Part shown: piece after piece, positions 17,532-25,716 of the stretch
How positions within the stretch are numbered: the stretch's first letter is position 1
How the letters are laid out: each line of letters begins with the position of its first letter
NCBI GenBank assembly: GCA_016932095.1
Contig: JAFGDN010000032.1
Span: forward strand, 1-64,000
From: Sedimentisphaerales bacterium
GTDB taxonomy: Bacteria > Planctomycetota > Phycisphaerae > Sedimentisphaerales > Anaerobacaceae
Direction: 5' to 3'
Length of the DNA stretch: 64,000 nucleotides
Translations under genes and position numbers: made by a program
Notes under the pieces: model-generated
The model's database searches: none
What the model saw: only the letters and a program-made list of their open reading frames with translations
What the model was told of the DNA's origin: nothing

Positions 17532-18476
17532 TCAAATTGTCACGGTTAAATATTCGCTCTCACCGGCAAACCGCATTACGCCTTCGTATGCGGCCGGCAT
17601 CAAAATCGTTTCACCCGCCCTGAACTCGACGGTCGTTTGCTCGTTTACTATTGTCCCGAATCCGCTGAGTATAATCAGCGTTTTCATTTTCCCCGCAGAA
17701 ATCAGCACCTCACAATTCCTTGCCTGATGGCCCTTGTCAACTTTGAAAAACTCGCAGTCAACCAGCCGGCCGACCGTGGTTACTGAAAGGTTGTCGCCGG
17801 AGGAATCAAAATGAATGCTTTCGAGCGCCTCGTCAATATGGAGCGGTCTGGGCTTGCCTTTCTCGTCAAGCCGGTTCCAGTCAAAAACACGAAAAGTTGT
17901 ATCCGAAGGCGTCTGAATTTCGGCTATCAATAATCCCGTCCCAATCGCGTGGGCCGTCCCGGCCGGCAGGTAATGGCATTCGCCCGCCTTCACCTCAACT
18001 TTATTTAACATTTTTTCAACGGTGCCATCGTTGATTGCCCGTTCGAATTTTTCTTTCGTTACGCCCTTTTTCAATCCCTTATATATCACCGCTCCCGGCT
18101 GCGCCTGGATTATATACCAGCATTCCGCCTTGAAATCTCCTTTGCCTAAGCGGCTGCAGGTTTCCCTGTCCGGGTGAACCTGAACGCTTAGCACGTCGCC
18201 GCAGTCAAGGAATTTTATCAGCAGCGGAAACGGCAGCGAAAAGTCCTTGCGCCCCGTTATCTTTTCCGGGCATTTGCCGATTGCCTCGGCTAACGTCAGC
18301 CCGGACAGCTCGCCGTTGACGATTTTCGATTTGTCGTCGGGTAAATCCGCCAGCTCCCAGCTTTCGCCGATTCTTTTACCTTTCGGGGTTTGCCTGCCGA
18401 ACACCTCGCGAAGCATTATGCCGCCCCAGATGCGCTTCTTGTATATCGGACCAAATTTTAACGGGTAAATCTGCAT
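17532..18476 (-). CDS. manA: Mannose-6-phosphate isomerase, class I
   Basis: The 314-residue cupin enzyme interconverts mannose 6-phosphate and fructose 6-phosphate using a metal. Seen in the sequence: PLKFGPIYKKRIWGG at the N-terminus, the metal-site strand VLSVQVHPDRE with His and later Glu in AECWYI, GECHYLPAGTAHAIG, and IAEIQTPSDTTFRVFDWNR. The length matches the short bacterial YvyI/PMI type. It supplies mannose precursors for the polysaccharide operon. Its ATG follows the previous stop by 9 bases. Confidence 0.93.
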   Translation of the reverse strand: MQIYPLKFGPIYKKRIWGGIMLREVFGRQTPKGKRIGESWELADLPDDKSKIVNGELSGLTLAEAIGKCPEKITGRKDFSLPFPLLIKFLDCGDVLSVQVHPDRETCSRLGKGDFKAECWYIIQAQPGAVIYKGLKKGVTKEKFERAINDGTVEKMLNKVEVKAGECHYLPAGTAHAIGTGLLIAEIQTPSDTTFRVFDWNRLDEKGKPRPLHIDEALESIHFDSSGDNLSVTTVGRLVDCEFFKVDKGHQARNCEVLISAGKMKTLIILSGFGTIVNEQTTVEFRAGETILMPAAYEGVMRFAGESEYLTVTI

Positions 18477-18485
18477 ATCCTTATG

Positions 18486-19499
18486 TTAATACGGCGACGG
18501 TGTATTGTCCACAGTCAGGTCTGCCTCTTTTCTTTTCCCAGCCGTTTCGTTATCCTGCTGTTCCGTTCTTCTTCTTTTCTGTTTCTGCAGCCGGTTGACA
18601 GGCGCCCTGTCGTCCGTTAGAACCTTTACGCTGGGGGCCGGCCTGATACTTGGCCTGAACTGTTTTGATACCGCAAGCATATCAAAGGCAGGATTGGCCT
18701 TGTGTTGAAGTATGTTCGCTTGTTTCATCGCCTCTCGAATGGTTAGCGTCTGACACTTCTGTCCCGGTGAAACCAGCATTGCGTTGTTCGTATAGCTGCC
18801 GAAAAAAACCTGGCATCGTCCGAACACCGCCAGAAAGGTCGCGCACTGCGCTTCGAAAAGTCGATTGTTATAAAACACGTTCGCCACTACAACCCCGTCG
18901 TCGGCCAAAACCTCTTTGACCTCCTCAAGAAACTCTTTCGTCGTCAGGTGAAACGGTATGTATTCGCTGTTAAATGCGTCCAGGATAACGATGTCGTATT
19001 TATCCTCGACTTTCCTGCGAATTCGCTCCCTGATGAACATTCTTCCGTCGGCTATATGCACTTTTAACCTGTCGTCCTCGGCAAAACAGAAAAACTCCCT
19101 GGCTATTTTCGGGATTTCGGGGTCTATCTCCACAACGTCAATCAGGGTCGTCGGAAAATAATGATGCATCTCTCGCGGAATCACACCGCCCCCGAGTCCA
19201 AGCACAAGTATTCTCCTCGGCGCCGGCTTATAGAGCATTCCGCAGAAAGCTATTTTTGTGTATTCCAGCCGATGCTGGCGCAAATTGCTGACGTCCACCT
19301 GGCTTTGCAACTGTTCTGCCGGCTGTTTTCCGAATCGCAAAGTTACAACTGTTCCTTGCTTGTAAACGTAAATGACTTGATACAGTGAATCCCTTTTGTG
19401 AACCAGCCGGCCCCACCGCGCTCCTGCCGCCGTTCCGGCAGTCGTCGCCTGCCAGACAATCGCCGCGCAAAAACATAATTTCAAGACGAGCTTGTCCAT
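18486..19499 (-). CDS. Spermidine synthase-like methyltransferase-fold protein
   Basis: The 337-residue product has a short hydrophobic N-terminus, then a polyamine-synthase core: YQVIYVYKQGTVVTLRFG, ILVLGLGGGVIPREM (nucleotide-binding loop), IDVVEIDPEIPKIAREFF, HIADGRMFI and YDIVILDAFNSEYIPFHL. Active spermidine synthases carry an Asp in the D-A-F/D-D region, and the motif here is DAFN, so the substrate may not be putrescine. A basic tail (QKQKRRRTEQQ) follows. The ATG at 19499 has GGAGAAGAAG just upstream and overlaps the end of the upstream membrane gene by 19 bases. Many bacteria have the two domains as one fused protein. Confidence 0.82.
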   Translation of the reverse strand: MDKLVLKLCFCAAIVWQATTAGTAAGARWGRLVHKRDSLYQVIYVYKQGTVVTLRFGKQPAEQLQSQVDVSNLRQHRLEYTKIAFCGMLYKPAPRRILVLGLGGGVIPREMHHYFPTTLIDVVEIDPEIPKIAREFFCFAEDDRLKVHIADGRMFIRERIRRKVEDKYDIVILDAFNSEYIPFHLTTKEFLEEVKEVLADDGVVVANVFYNNRLFEAQCATFLAVFGRCQVFFGSYTNNAMLVSPGQKCQTLTIREAMKQANILQHKANPAFDMLAVSKQFRPSIRPAPSVKVLTDDRAPVNRLQKQKRRRTEQQDNETAGKRKEADLTVDNTPSPY

Positions 19500-20113
19500 C
19501 TTCTTCTCCGTAGGACCGCCTGCACCAGGATAGCACACCCCAAAACGAAAAGTATAATCCCCGAAATACGTATCGTCAGCCGCAGGGAAACAAGCACAAG
19601 ATAAAACGCCGTTACGACACAGCCCGCAAAGCTGGCCGTGGTTGACAGCGCCAGCACCAGCCCCGCGTTGACCCCGGAATCGCTCGCCTGCCTGGTCAGC
19701 CATTGCACCGCTGAAGGCGTCACCGTTCCGAGCAGCATTGTCGGCAGTCCGAAAAGAATTATGGCGGCCAATAGCGAGCCCCATCTCTCATCCAGCCCGA
19801 TGTTGTACATCCCGTCGCACACCGGCTCTATGAATGCCGGCATCGCAAACAGCCACGTTCCGCACAGTATCAGGTTAATACCAAGCATCCGCTGAATGTT
19901 TACTTTTTTTGAAAGCCATCCTCCCGACATATATCCCGCCGATAAGCTCAGCAGGAAGACCCCCACGACGCTCCCCATTACGACGTAAACCGCGCTGCCG
20001 AAATATGGCGCCAGCGCCCTCACCCCCAGGATTTCCAGCTCCATCACAAACCACCCGCATACGCATGCGATAAAAATGACGCCTGTGGCGCGCATTTTGT
20101 TATTTCCCGTCAT
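19481..20113 (-). CDS. Polytopic membrane half of a spermidine-synthase-type transporter
   Basis: The 210-residue protein has about six transmembrane segments, starting TGVIFIACVCGWFVMELEILGVRALAPYFG. It carries GSVVGVFLLSLSAGYMSGGWLS and LGTVTPSAVQWLTRQ, which are typical of the membrane domain of fused MFS/spermidine-synthase proteins. Here that domain is encoded separately and its last 19 bases overlap the start of the soluble half. Its own start overlaps the end of the Fur-family gene by 14 bases. The transported compound is unknown. Confidence 0.8.
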   Translation of the reverse strand: MTGNNKMRATGVIFIACVCGWFVMELEILGVRALAPYFGSAVYVVMGSVVGVFLLSLSAGYMSGGWLSKKVNIQRMLGINLILCGTWLFAMPAFIEPVCDGMYNIGLDERWGSLLAAIILFGLPTMLLGTVTPSAVQWLTRQASDSGVNAGLVLALSTTASFAGCVVTAFYLVLVSLRLTIRISGIILFVLGCAILVQAVLRRRRWTSSS

Positions 20114-20597
20114 TGTGCATGTGCCTTTTGTTTTCTGTCATATTGCACTCAGGGCAAAGCCCTTCTAATCGTACCTGTTGTCGTTTTATTATAAATCCTG
20201 CCGGCATGCTTGTCGCCATTGGAACCGTCGCATCCGTCAGGCAATGGGTTTGCCCGCAACCCGTGCATACGAAATGCGGATGGCACTGGTTCTCGCTGCA
20301 TTTGTCCGCCGGCTCATAGCACCGGCTTCTCCCCTCTATAAACGCCTTGTGCAAAATACCCGCTTCAGCCATACTTTCGAGCGTTCGATAAATCGTTACT
20401 CGGTTTGGCCCGGTATTTCCTGTTGCGTGAACAATTTCATCTGCTGTGAGCGGGCTGTTTGCCTTCAACAGGACCTCAAGGATTGCTTTCCTCTGTCCGG
20501 TCCTTTTTAATCTTGCTGAGCTTAACAGCTTGTCAACCTTTTCTTTGAACGCGAATTTCATCATAAGGCCAGATCCGAAATAATTCGCATTAATCAT
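20100..20597 (-). CDS. Fur-family metalloregulator (Zur- or Fur-like)
   Basis: Winged-helix domain LSSARLKRTGQRKAILEVL...ADEIVHAT...RVTIYRTLESMAEAGILHKA, then the metal-binding half with CHPHFVCTGCGQTHCL and a C-terminal CPECN. The two CxxC pairs form the structural zinc site of the family. No single residue decides between iron and zinc. Zinc is favoured weakly by the adjacent His-rich membrane protein. The ATG at 20597 leaves a short N-terminal extension. MKFAFKEK (about 20561) is an alternative start. The preceding gene stops 3 bases upstream, so the two are coupled. Confidence 0.9.
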   Translation of the reverse strand: MINANYFGSGLMMKFAFKEKVDKLLSSARLKRTGQRKAILEVLLKANSPLTADEIVHATGNTGPNRVTIYRTLESMAEAGILHKAFIEGRSRCYEPADKCSENQCHPHFVCTGCGQTHCLTDATVPMATSMPAGFIIKRQQVRLEGLCPECNMTENKRHMHNDGK

Positions 20598-20600
20598 TCA

Positions 20601-21326
20601 TTAGTGCTCGCGGTGTTTTCCGCCCTCACAAAGTATACACGTATCCCCATCGGCCTTGACTAACAGCATCGGGAAAATTATGTCGCTGAAGCAGCAGGGC
20701 AGCCATACGGCTATAAACAGAACGATGAAAAAGCCCGTTATCAGCATTGCCGTTATCGGCTGATATGTGTTCATCATAATATGCGCCGACGAAGCCCACG
20801 TGCTTATTAAAATATGAAATGCATGCGGGAATTTCGATTTCGGCAAAAAATACGCTATTATAATTCCCAGCAGCGCCGCAGGATTCACGATATACCATTC
20901 TTCAATAAATCCGATATGCAGTTCCTTCTCGTGTTCTCCTTCTTCCGTCTTCTCTGCTCCGGCCTCCGGACTATGTGAGTGAACAGCCGACTCCGTCGGT
21001 ATGACCGCACCTAATATCTCCTCTCCGAAGAATGGTAATATGGAATCGCTCAGCGTTGCCACGCCTATTGAGCCGATGTAGCCGACTATGGCAATCACGA
21101 GGAAGCTTTTTGTCTTCTCATGCAGCCGGAATAAAGACGCTGTTACCATTGCGCTCAATACAACGTGTGCCGGATGAAATATGTAAAACAGCCGATAGAT
21201 TCCCTGATGGCTGATATTTCTGAATATCAACATCATCGCTAATCCTGTTAATGCCCCGAAGAGCGTAAACGGTGAGTGTGCCTTAAGTTCAGAGCCAATC
21301 TGTTTCAATTTTCCCATTGCCGACAT
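20601..21326 (-). CDS. His-rich polytopic membrane protein linked to a Fur-family regulator
   Basis: I do not recognise a named family. The 241-residue protein has about six transmembrane segments. A central hydrophilic loop is rich in His and Glu (HSHSPEAGAEKTEEGEHEKELH). Conserved-looking metal-type residues also lie near the C-terminus (WLPCCFSDIIFP, CILCEGGKHREH). These features and co-transcription with a Fur-type regulator suggest transport or sensing of a transition metal. AGGAG lies 10 bases before the ATG at 21326. It is the first gene of the long minus-strand operon. Confidence 0.72.
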   Translation of the reverse strand: MSAMGKLKQIGSELKAHSPFTLFGALTGLAMMLIFRNISHQGIYRLFYIFHPAHVVLSAMVTASLFRLHEKTKSFLVIAIVGYIGSIGVATLSDSILPFFGEEILGAVIPTESAVHSHSPEAGAEKTEEGEHEKELHIGFIEEWYIVNPAALLGIIIAYFLPKSKFPHAFHILISTWASSAHIMMNTYQPITAMLITGFFIVLFIAVWLPCCFSDIIFPMLLVKADGDTCILCEGGKHREH

Positions 21327-21438
21327 TTCGCTTTTTCTCCTAAATAAATAAGGTGCTGTTGCGAGGCGCGATTTTTTCAGACCGAAGCAATCTCAATATG
21401 AACAATTTTTTCAGCGGATTACGCACAATAGCTTTGTT

Positions 21439-21466
21439 ATTTTATCTAATTGCAACTAAGTTGCAA
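21439..21466 (-). promoter_or_regulatory. Promoter with overlapping 17-bp palindromic Fur-type operator
   Basis: TTGCAACT-A-AGTTGCAA (21450-21466) is a perfect palindrome. On the minus strand it supplies the -35 hexamer TTGCAA (21466-21461), followed after 16 bases by TAAAAT (21444-21439). A repressor bound here would block the promoter of the operon that contains the Fur-family gene. The other 388-base spacer sequence shows no further clear element. Confidence 0.6.
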
Positions 21467-21714
21467 CAACTTCATTGCATTTTTCATATATTTATCGTAT
21501 CTCCTTGTCGTTACAAGTGTTATGAATGATTTTATGAGACGATATTTTCCTTTCTGATAATTAATTTTTTATTTTCCAGGCGGAATTATAAAAATTGCCG
21601 GCCGGCAGACGTCAGTCATCAATATTGCTTAAGTTACCCCCTGATTAGTCCGAAAATCTTGTTGTTGTGGGTTGTTTTTCCATACTTGTTTTTTAATTGA
21701 ATCGGAAGCATTAA

Positions 21715-22425
21715 ATGTTTTCGAGCATCCAAAAATTGATTTCGGATACGCCGTTTTTAGCGGTGTTTGTGGTATTTTGGGCCGGCGCACTCGCATCGCT
21801 GAGTTCCTGCACAATAGTTCGCGTGCCCGTCGCGCTCGGGTTTATCGCCGGCGCTGCAGAATCAAAGAAAAAAGCGCTGCTGGTGACCCTGCTTTTCGTA
21901 ACAGGTCTTGTTGCCGCTTATACGGCCCTCGGAATTTTTCTCGGCATCGTCGGGCGTATGGCCTTTACAATCATCCAGGTCAACAAATACATATTTTATT
22001 TACTTGGTCTGCTCCTGTTTATCACCGGTCTGTTTATCGCTGGTCTTGTCAAAGTCAGACGTCTTCCCCGGCTGCTTCAGTTCCGTGAAAACTTCCACCA
22101 CGTGACGCTAATCAGCGCCTTCGTCTTCGGCATCCTTTTTGCGCTGCTCGAAATGCCCAGTTGCCCGACCTGCGGCGGCCTGCTCCTGATGCTCGCATCG
22201 CTCGTTGTCACGCACAACCTGGCGCCTTTTTCGGTCCTGATTTTCGTCAGTTTCGCGATTGGCCAGAGTTTCCCGGTTCTCGCCGTGGCGCTGTCGGCCA
22301 GCTTGGTCAAAACCGACGTAATTATGTTCCTTGCCGCGAAAGTCCAGCGCGTCGAAGACCATATAAACTTCGTTTCAGGGAACGTCCTTATGACGCTCGG
22401 CATTTATTATCTAATCGTTGCCTGA
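21715..22425 (+). CDS. CcdA/DsbD-type transmembrane redox protein
   Basis: The 236-residue protein has six transmembrane segments in the DsbD-beta/CcdA arrangement. The paired cysteines in the expected helices are in ASLSSCTIVRVPVALGFIAGA and LEMPSCPTCGGLLLML, though the second helix has a CPTC motif, not a single Cys. Such proteins carry reducing equivalents from cytoplasmic thioredoxin across the membrane for cytochrome c maturation or envelope thiol repair. The TPR gene that follows begins 10 bases after its stop. It is divergent from the metal operon. Confidence 0.85.
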   Translation: MFSSIQKLISDTPFLAVFVVFWAGALASLSSCTIVRVPVALGFIAGAAESKKKALLVTLLFVTGLVAAYTALGIFLGIVGRMAFTIIQVNKYIFYLLGLLLFITGLFIAGLVKVRRLPRLLQFRENFHHVTLISAFVFGILFALLEMPSCPTCGGLLLMLASLVVTHNLAPFSVLIFVSFAIGQSFPVLAVALSASLVKTDVIMFLAAKVQRVEDHINFVSGNVLMTLGIYYLIVA

Positions 22426-22435
22426 GGGATTGATT

Positions 22436-23068
22436 ATGGAAATGCTGGACGAAAAAATCGAAACCACACTCGCTGACCCATGGCTCTCGAAGATGTCAAA
22501 CCGCCTGCCTTTCAGCATTTTTTTTGTTATGGCCGCGCTTTTGGCGATAAAGCCGCTGATTATCAACCGTCTCATCTCACGAGCCGAGGCATACGCTTCC
22601 CGCGGGTTTTATAATAACGCCGAACGGGAATGCAAAAAAGTGCTCTTTCTCGACGGCGACAACGAAATCGCCTTGAATACGCTGGCCAGCGCCTATAACA
22701 GCAGGGGCGACTTAGACAACGCGATAAACACATACCTCAACGCTATAAACATAAATTCTTCCAACAAAGTTGCTCACTTCTGGGGCGCTATGGTCTTTGC
22801 CAAACAGGGCAGTTTCAACAGGGCGATACCCCATTTCGAATACATCAAATCGCTGGGCAAGGAAACCACAGACCAGCTCAACGCAGATTCTTTTTCATAC
22901 TATCGCGCTTCACTCGAAATGCTTGTCTTGTGCTACAAGAGAACAGGGAATATCGAGAAACAGCAGCATATCCTCGATGTGCTTAAAAATACGTACCCCG
23001 GCTACAATGGAACAATAGACAACCTTGACATTATCGAACGATACTCTGATGTTCCTTACTGGTATTGA
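22436..23068 (+). CDS. Membrane-anchored TPR protein
   Basis: Residues 20-38 form one transmembrane helix (FSIFFVMAALLAIKPLII). The rest is TPR helices: AEAYASRGFYNNAERECKKVL, ALNTLASAYNSRGDLDNAINTYL, AHFWGAMVFAKQGSFNRAIPHFE, LEMLVLCYKRTGNIEKQQHIL. I chose the ATG at 22436 because GAGG lies 8 bases upstream. It probably scaffolds a membrane complex with the CcdA-like partner, perhaps in cytochrome maturation. That role comes only from neighbourhood. Confidence 0.85.
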   Translation: MEMLDEKIETTLADPWLSKMSNRLPFSIFFVMAALLAIKPLIINRLISRAEAYASRGFYNNAERECKKVLFLDGDNEIALNTLASAYNSRGDLDNAINTYLNAININSSNKVAHFWGAMVFAKQGSFNRAIPHFEYIKSLGKETTDQLNADSFSYYRASLEMLVLCYKRTGNIEKQQHILDVLKNTYPGYNGTIDNLDIIERYSDVPYWY

Positions 23069-23196
23069 CGACTGCTGCGGTCGCCTGATATTGCCGATTC
23101 TAATTGAATCATTCGCACTTCGGGTGTAAACTACTCCCTGTTGGTTCTGATTCCTCTGTCATTATTTTTTGAAACGTATATTCTGACTTGTGGCCT

Positions 23197-24195
23197 ATGA
23201 AAATTCTTAAAACTGTCTCAGAACTTGGTCGGCTTCCGGCCGGCTGTGTCCTTACCATCGGCAACTTCGACGGCGTTCACGTCGGGCACCGCCAGAATAT
23301 AAACGTTGCCCGCGACATTGCGGTTCTTGAAAACACGGCCCTGGCGGTTATGACCTTCGAGCCGCATCCGGTCGCGATTCTGCATCCCGAAAAAGCCCCA
23401 GGTGTTCTCACCCCCCTGCCTCTCAAGATTCGCCTTATCGAAGGTTGCTGTGTCGATTACCTCATTGTCCTGCGCGATACCGCCAGCCTGCTTCGCCTGT
23501 CGCCAGCCGATTTCGTTGATAAATTTCTTCTTAAAGACGTCCGTCCAAAAGCCCTCGTCGAGGGCGATGACTTCCATTTTGGCGCCGGCAGGGGTGGAAA
23601 CGTCGAAACTTTGCAGCAAATGGCCGGGCAAAATGGCTTCGACGTTGTTGTTGTCCCTGCAAAGCTTGTCCGGCTGCCATCGGGCCAGTCGATTCGCGTC
23701 TCAAGCACCACAATTCGCTATATGCTTCAGTCGGGTCACGTCGCGGACGCTGCTGCTATGCTCGGCAGGTTTTATCGCATCATTGGCCGAATCGTCCCCG
23801 GCAGAGGCAAAGGCAGGCAGCTCGGTTTCCCAACCCTGAATATGCAGATTCCCCGCCAGATTATCCCTCAGCAGGGCGTTTACGCCGGTTACGTCCGTCT
23901 CGGCGGCTCCGAAGAGGATGTCTGCCGCTTCGACCGCCCCCGGCCCGCCGTCTTTAGCATTGGTCAGGCCACAACTTTTGCCGATGTCGGCCGGATGCTC
24001 ATCGAGGCGCATTTACTCGACCCAATGGCGGAAAACCCGACCGCCGACTGGATGGCGATGGATTTCGTTAAACTCATCAGGACGCAGCACAAATTCGGCT
24101 CCATCGACGACCTCTCCGCACAAATCGCAAGGGACTGTGAGTCGGCAGGACAAATCTTATCATCGACGGATTCGCTAAATCAGTATATTATGTAG
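23197..24195 (+). CDS. ribF: Bifunctional riboflavin kinase/FAD synthetase
   Basis: RibF makes FMN and then FAD. The N-terminal FAD synthetase (nucleotidyltransferase) has GNFDGVHVGH, FEPHPVAIL and ISSTTIR-like VSSTTIRYMLQSGHV. The C-terminal riboflavin kinase has GRIVPGRGKGRQLGFPTLNM and PQQGVYAGYV. The length (332 residues) is normal. The ATG at 23197 follows a TTG that would add only three residues. A terminator hairpin lies 46 bases after the stop. Confidence 0.95.
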   Translation: MKILKTVSELGRLPAGCVLTIGNFDGVHVGHRQNINVARDIAVLENTALAVMTFEPHPVAILHPEKAPGVLTPLPLKIRLIEGCCVDYLIVLRDTASLLRLSPADFVDKFLLKDVRPKALVEGDDFHFGAGRGGNVETLQQMAGQNGFDVVVVPAKLVRLPSGQSIRVSSTTIRYMLQSGHVADAAAMLGRFYRIIGRIVPGRGKGRQLGFPTLNMQIPRQIIPQQGVYAGYVRLGGSEEDVCRFDRPRPAVFSIGQATTFADVGRMLIEAHLLDPMAENPTADWMAMDFVKLIRTQHKFGSIDDLSAQIARDCESAGQILSSTDSLNQYIM

Positions 24196-24241
24196 GGTGG
24201 GATTTTATCCGTCGCAGGCGGATTACCCCGTAAACAGATGG

Positions 24242-24265
24242 CCCTCAGGTCTGCCTGGGGGTTTT
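24242..24265 (+). terminator. Rho-independent terminator after ribF
   Basis: CCCTCAGG (24242-24249), loop TCTG, CCTGGGGG (24254-24261), then TTTT. The 8-bp stem has one G-T pair. It separates ribF from the CNNM-type gene. Confidence 0.65.
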
Positions 24266-24285
24266 CAAAATAAAGGTAAATCGTT

Positions 24286-25581
24286 ATGTTCGATTATGAG
24301 CTTGGTGTAATAGTCCTGATGTTGGTTTTCAACGCGGTATTTGCGGCTTACGAAATGGGACTTGCCTCCATTTCCCGCGCCCGTATCGCGGTTCTCGTCA
24401 GCGAGCGTAAAAAAGGCGCCGCGGAGGCCGCGTTTATGAAGGACCGTATGGAGGCCAGCTTGGCCGTAATTCAGCTCGGCATAACGCTTTTTGCAGCCGT
24501 CGCCGCTGCCGTCGGCGGAGCAGGCGCACAGGCCGCATTCGCCCCTTATCTGGCAAAAAGCTGGAATATCTCAATGACGCTCGCTCAGGTTATTGCCATT
24601 GCGTTTATCGTTATACCCCTTATTCTGGTCACTATTATTTTTGCGGAGCTTGTTCCGAAAATGTTTGCTCTCAACAATAAGGAATGGATTGTCCTTCGGC
24701 TGTCGCCTGCTATGAAGATTTTGGCGCAAATCATCAATCCCGTTGTCTCAGTTATCGAAGTTGTTGTGAAATCGGTCGTCGGTGTCCTCTCCCGGCTACA
24801 GCCCAAAATCCTTAATGCACAGACGTCCTGGATTCACGAGCTTCGTGCAGCCGTATCGCTGGCTCGGACATCTAAACTTATGGGCGAACGCGAGGAAAAA
24901 ATCGTCCTCGCTGCCGCGCACCTTTCTTTGCACATGGTCCGCGACATTATGATTCCCGCCCAGGACATTTTCACGATTTTTGCCGGAAACTCTCTTTCGG
25001 AGGCGCTTGCGAAGGCACATCTCGATATGCACACGCGATTTCCCGTCTGCGATGTTGAAAATGAACCGCAGTCAATTCATAGTTACATAAATTTCAAGGA
25101 TATTGTCTCGGCTCTTCGGATTAATCCCTCAGACCCCTCCGTTAAAGGAATTTCGCGCCCGATAACAAGGGTCTATGAAGACCTTCCTCTCTCGAAGCTG
25201 CTCGAAAAGATGATACAGGAAAAGGCGCATATCGCTATCGTGGTCTCCAGCGACGATAAGGTCTCCGGATTGGTAACGCTTGAGGACGTAATTGAGGAGC
25301 TTGTCGGAGAAATCGAGGATGAATTCGACCGGCTGCCCACTCACGTTCATCCCTGTCCATCCGGCTGGATTATGGGCGGCGGCGTCCCGATGACTACCGT
25401 TGCCTCGACCGTCGGCCTCGACTGGTCGGCAAAATTTACGGGCCGGTCCCCGACCCTGGCAGAATGGTGCGGCCACCTAAAAGCAGGCGAGACGTTTGAA
25501 TCTGATAATCTCCGTGTAGTTCCGAGAAAGTTCAGACGCAAAAAGCTCTCCGAAGCCATCGTCTCCCGAATTACTGCCTGA
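24286..25581 (+). CDS. CNNM/CorC-family protein (hemolysin-like, DUF21 plus CBS)
   Basis: An N-terminal DUF21 membrane domain of about 190 residues (LMLVFNAVFAAYEMGLASISRARI, FAELVPKMFALNNKE) is followed by a pair of CBS domains (VRDIMIPAQDIFTIFAG and KAHIAIVVSSDDKVSGLVTLEDVIEELVGEIEDEFD). A C-terminal CorC/HlyC transporter-associated domain follows, of about 75 residues (WIMGGGVPMTT...). Family members export or regulate Mg2+/Co2+, or affect membrane integrity. The ATG at 24286 is the only plausible start. Confidence 0.9.
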   Translation: MFDYELGVIVLMLVFNAVFAAYEMGLASISRARIAVLVSERKKGAAEAAFMKDRMEASLAVIQLGITLFAAVAAAVGGAGAQAAFAPYLAKSWNISMTLAQVIAIAFIVIPLILVTIIFAELVPKMFALNNKEWIVLRLSPAMKILAQIINPVVSVIEVVVKSVVGVLSRLQPKILNAQTSWIHELRAAVSLARTSKLMGEREEKIVLAAAHLSLHMVRDIMIPAQDIFTIFAGNSLSEALAKAHLDMHTRFPVCDVENEPQSIHSYINFKDIVSALRINPSDPSVKGISRPITRVYEDLPLSKLLEKMIQEKAHIAIVVSSDDKVSGLVTLEDVIEELVGEIEDEFDRLPTHVHPCPSGWIMGGGVPMTTVASTVGLDWSAKFTGRSPTLAEWCGHLKAGETFESDNLRVVPRKFRRKKLSEAIVSRITA

Positions 25582-25602
25582 TGAATTACACGGCGGGGCT
25601 TG

Positions 25603-25622
25603 TTCGGCCTGAGCTTGCCGAA
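25603..25622. repeat. REP-like hairpin TTCGGCCTGAGCTTGCCGAA
   Basis: TTCGGC and GCCGAA flank an 8-base loop. It sits in the 135-base spacer between the converging CNNM gene and the minus-strand cluster. It is of the same kind as the palindrome inside the 1012-residue gene at 34859-34880. It may serve as a terminator for both genes. Confidence 0.5.
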
Positions 25623-25716
25623 GGACCCGGCAAATTCAAACTATGGCTCTTTGGCAGGGGCGTTCGCGTCGTTTGGCTTGTCAGTTTGATTTTCGATTTG
25701 CGGCTTTGCCGATTTA

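Noticed and set aside
18486-19784. 432-residue version of the spermidine-synthase-like protein starting at 19784
   Set aside because: The first 95 residues are an out-of-frame reading of the upstream membrane gene. The ATG at 19499 has a good ribosome binding site.
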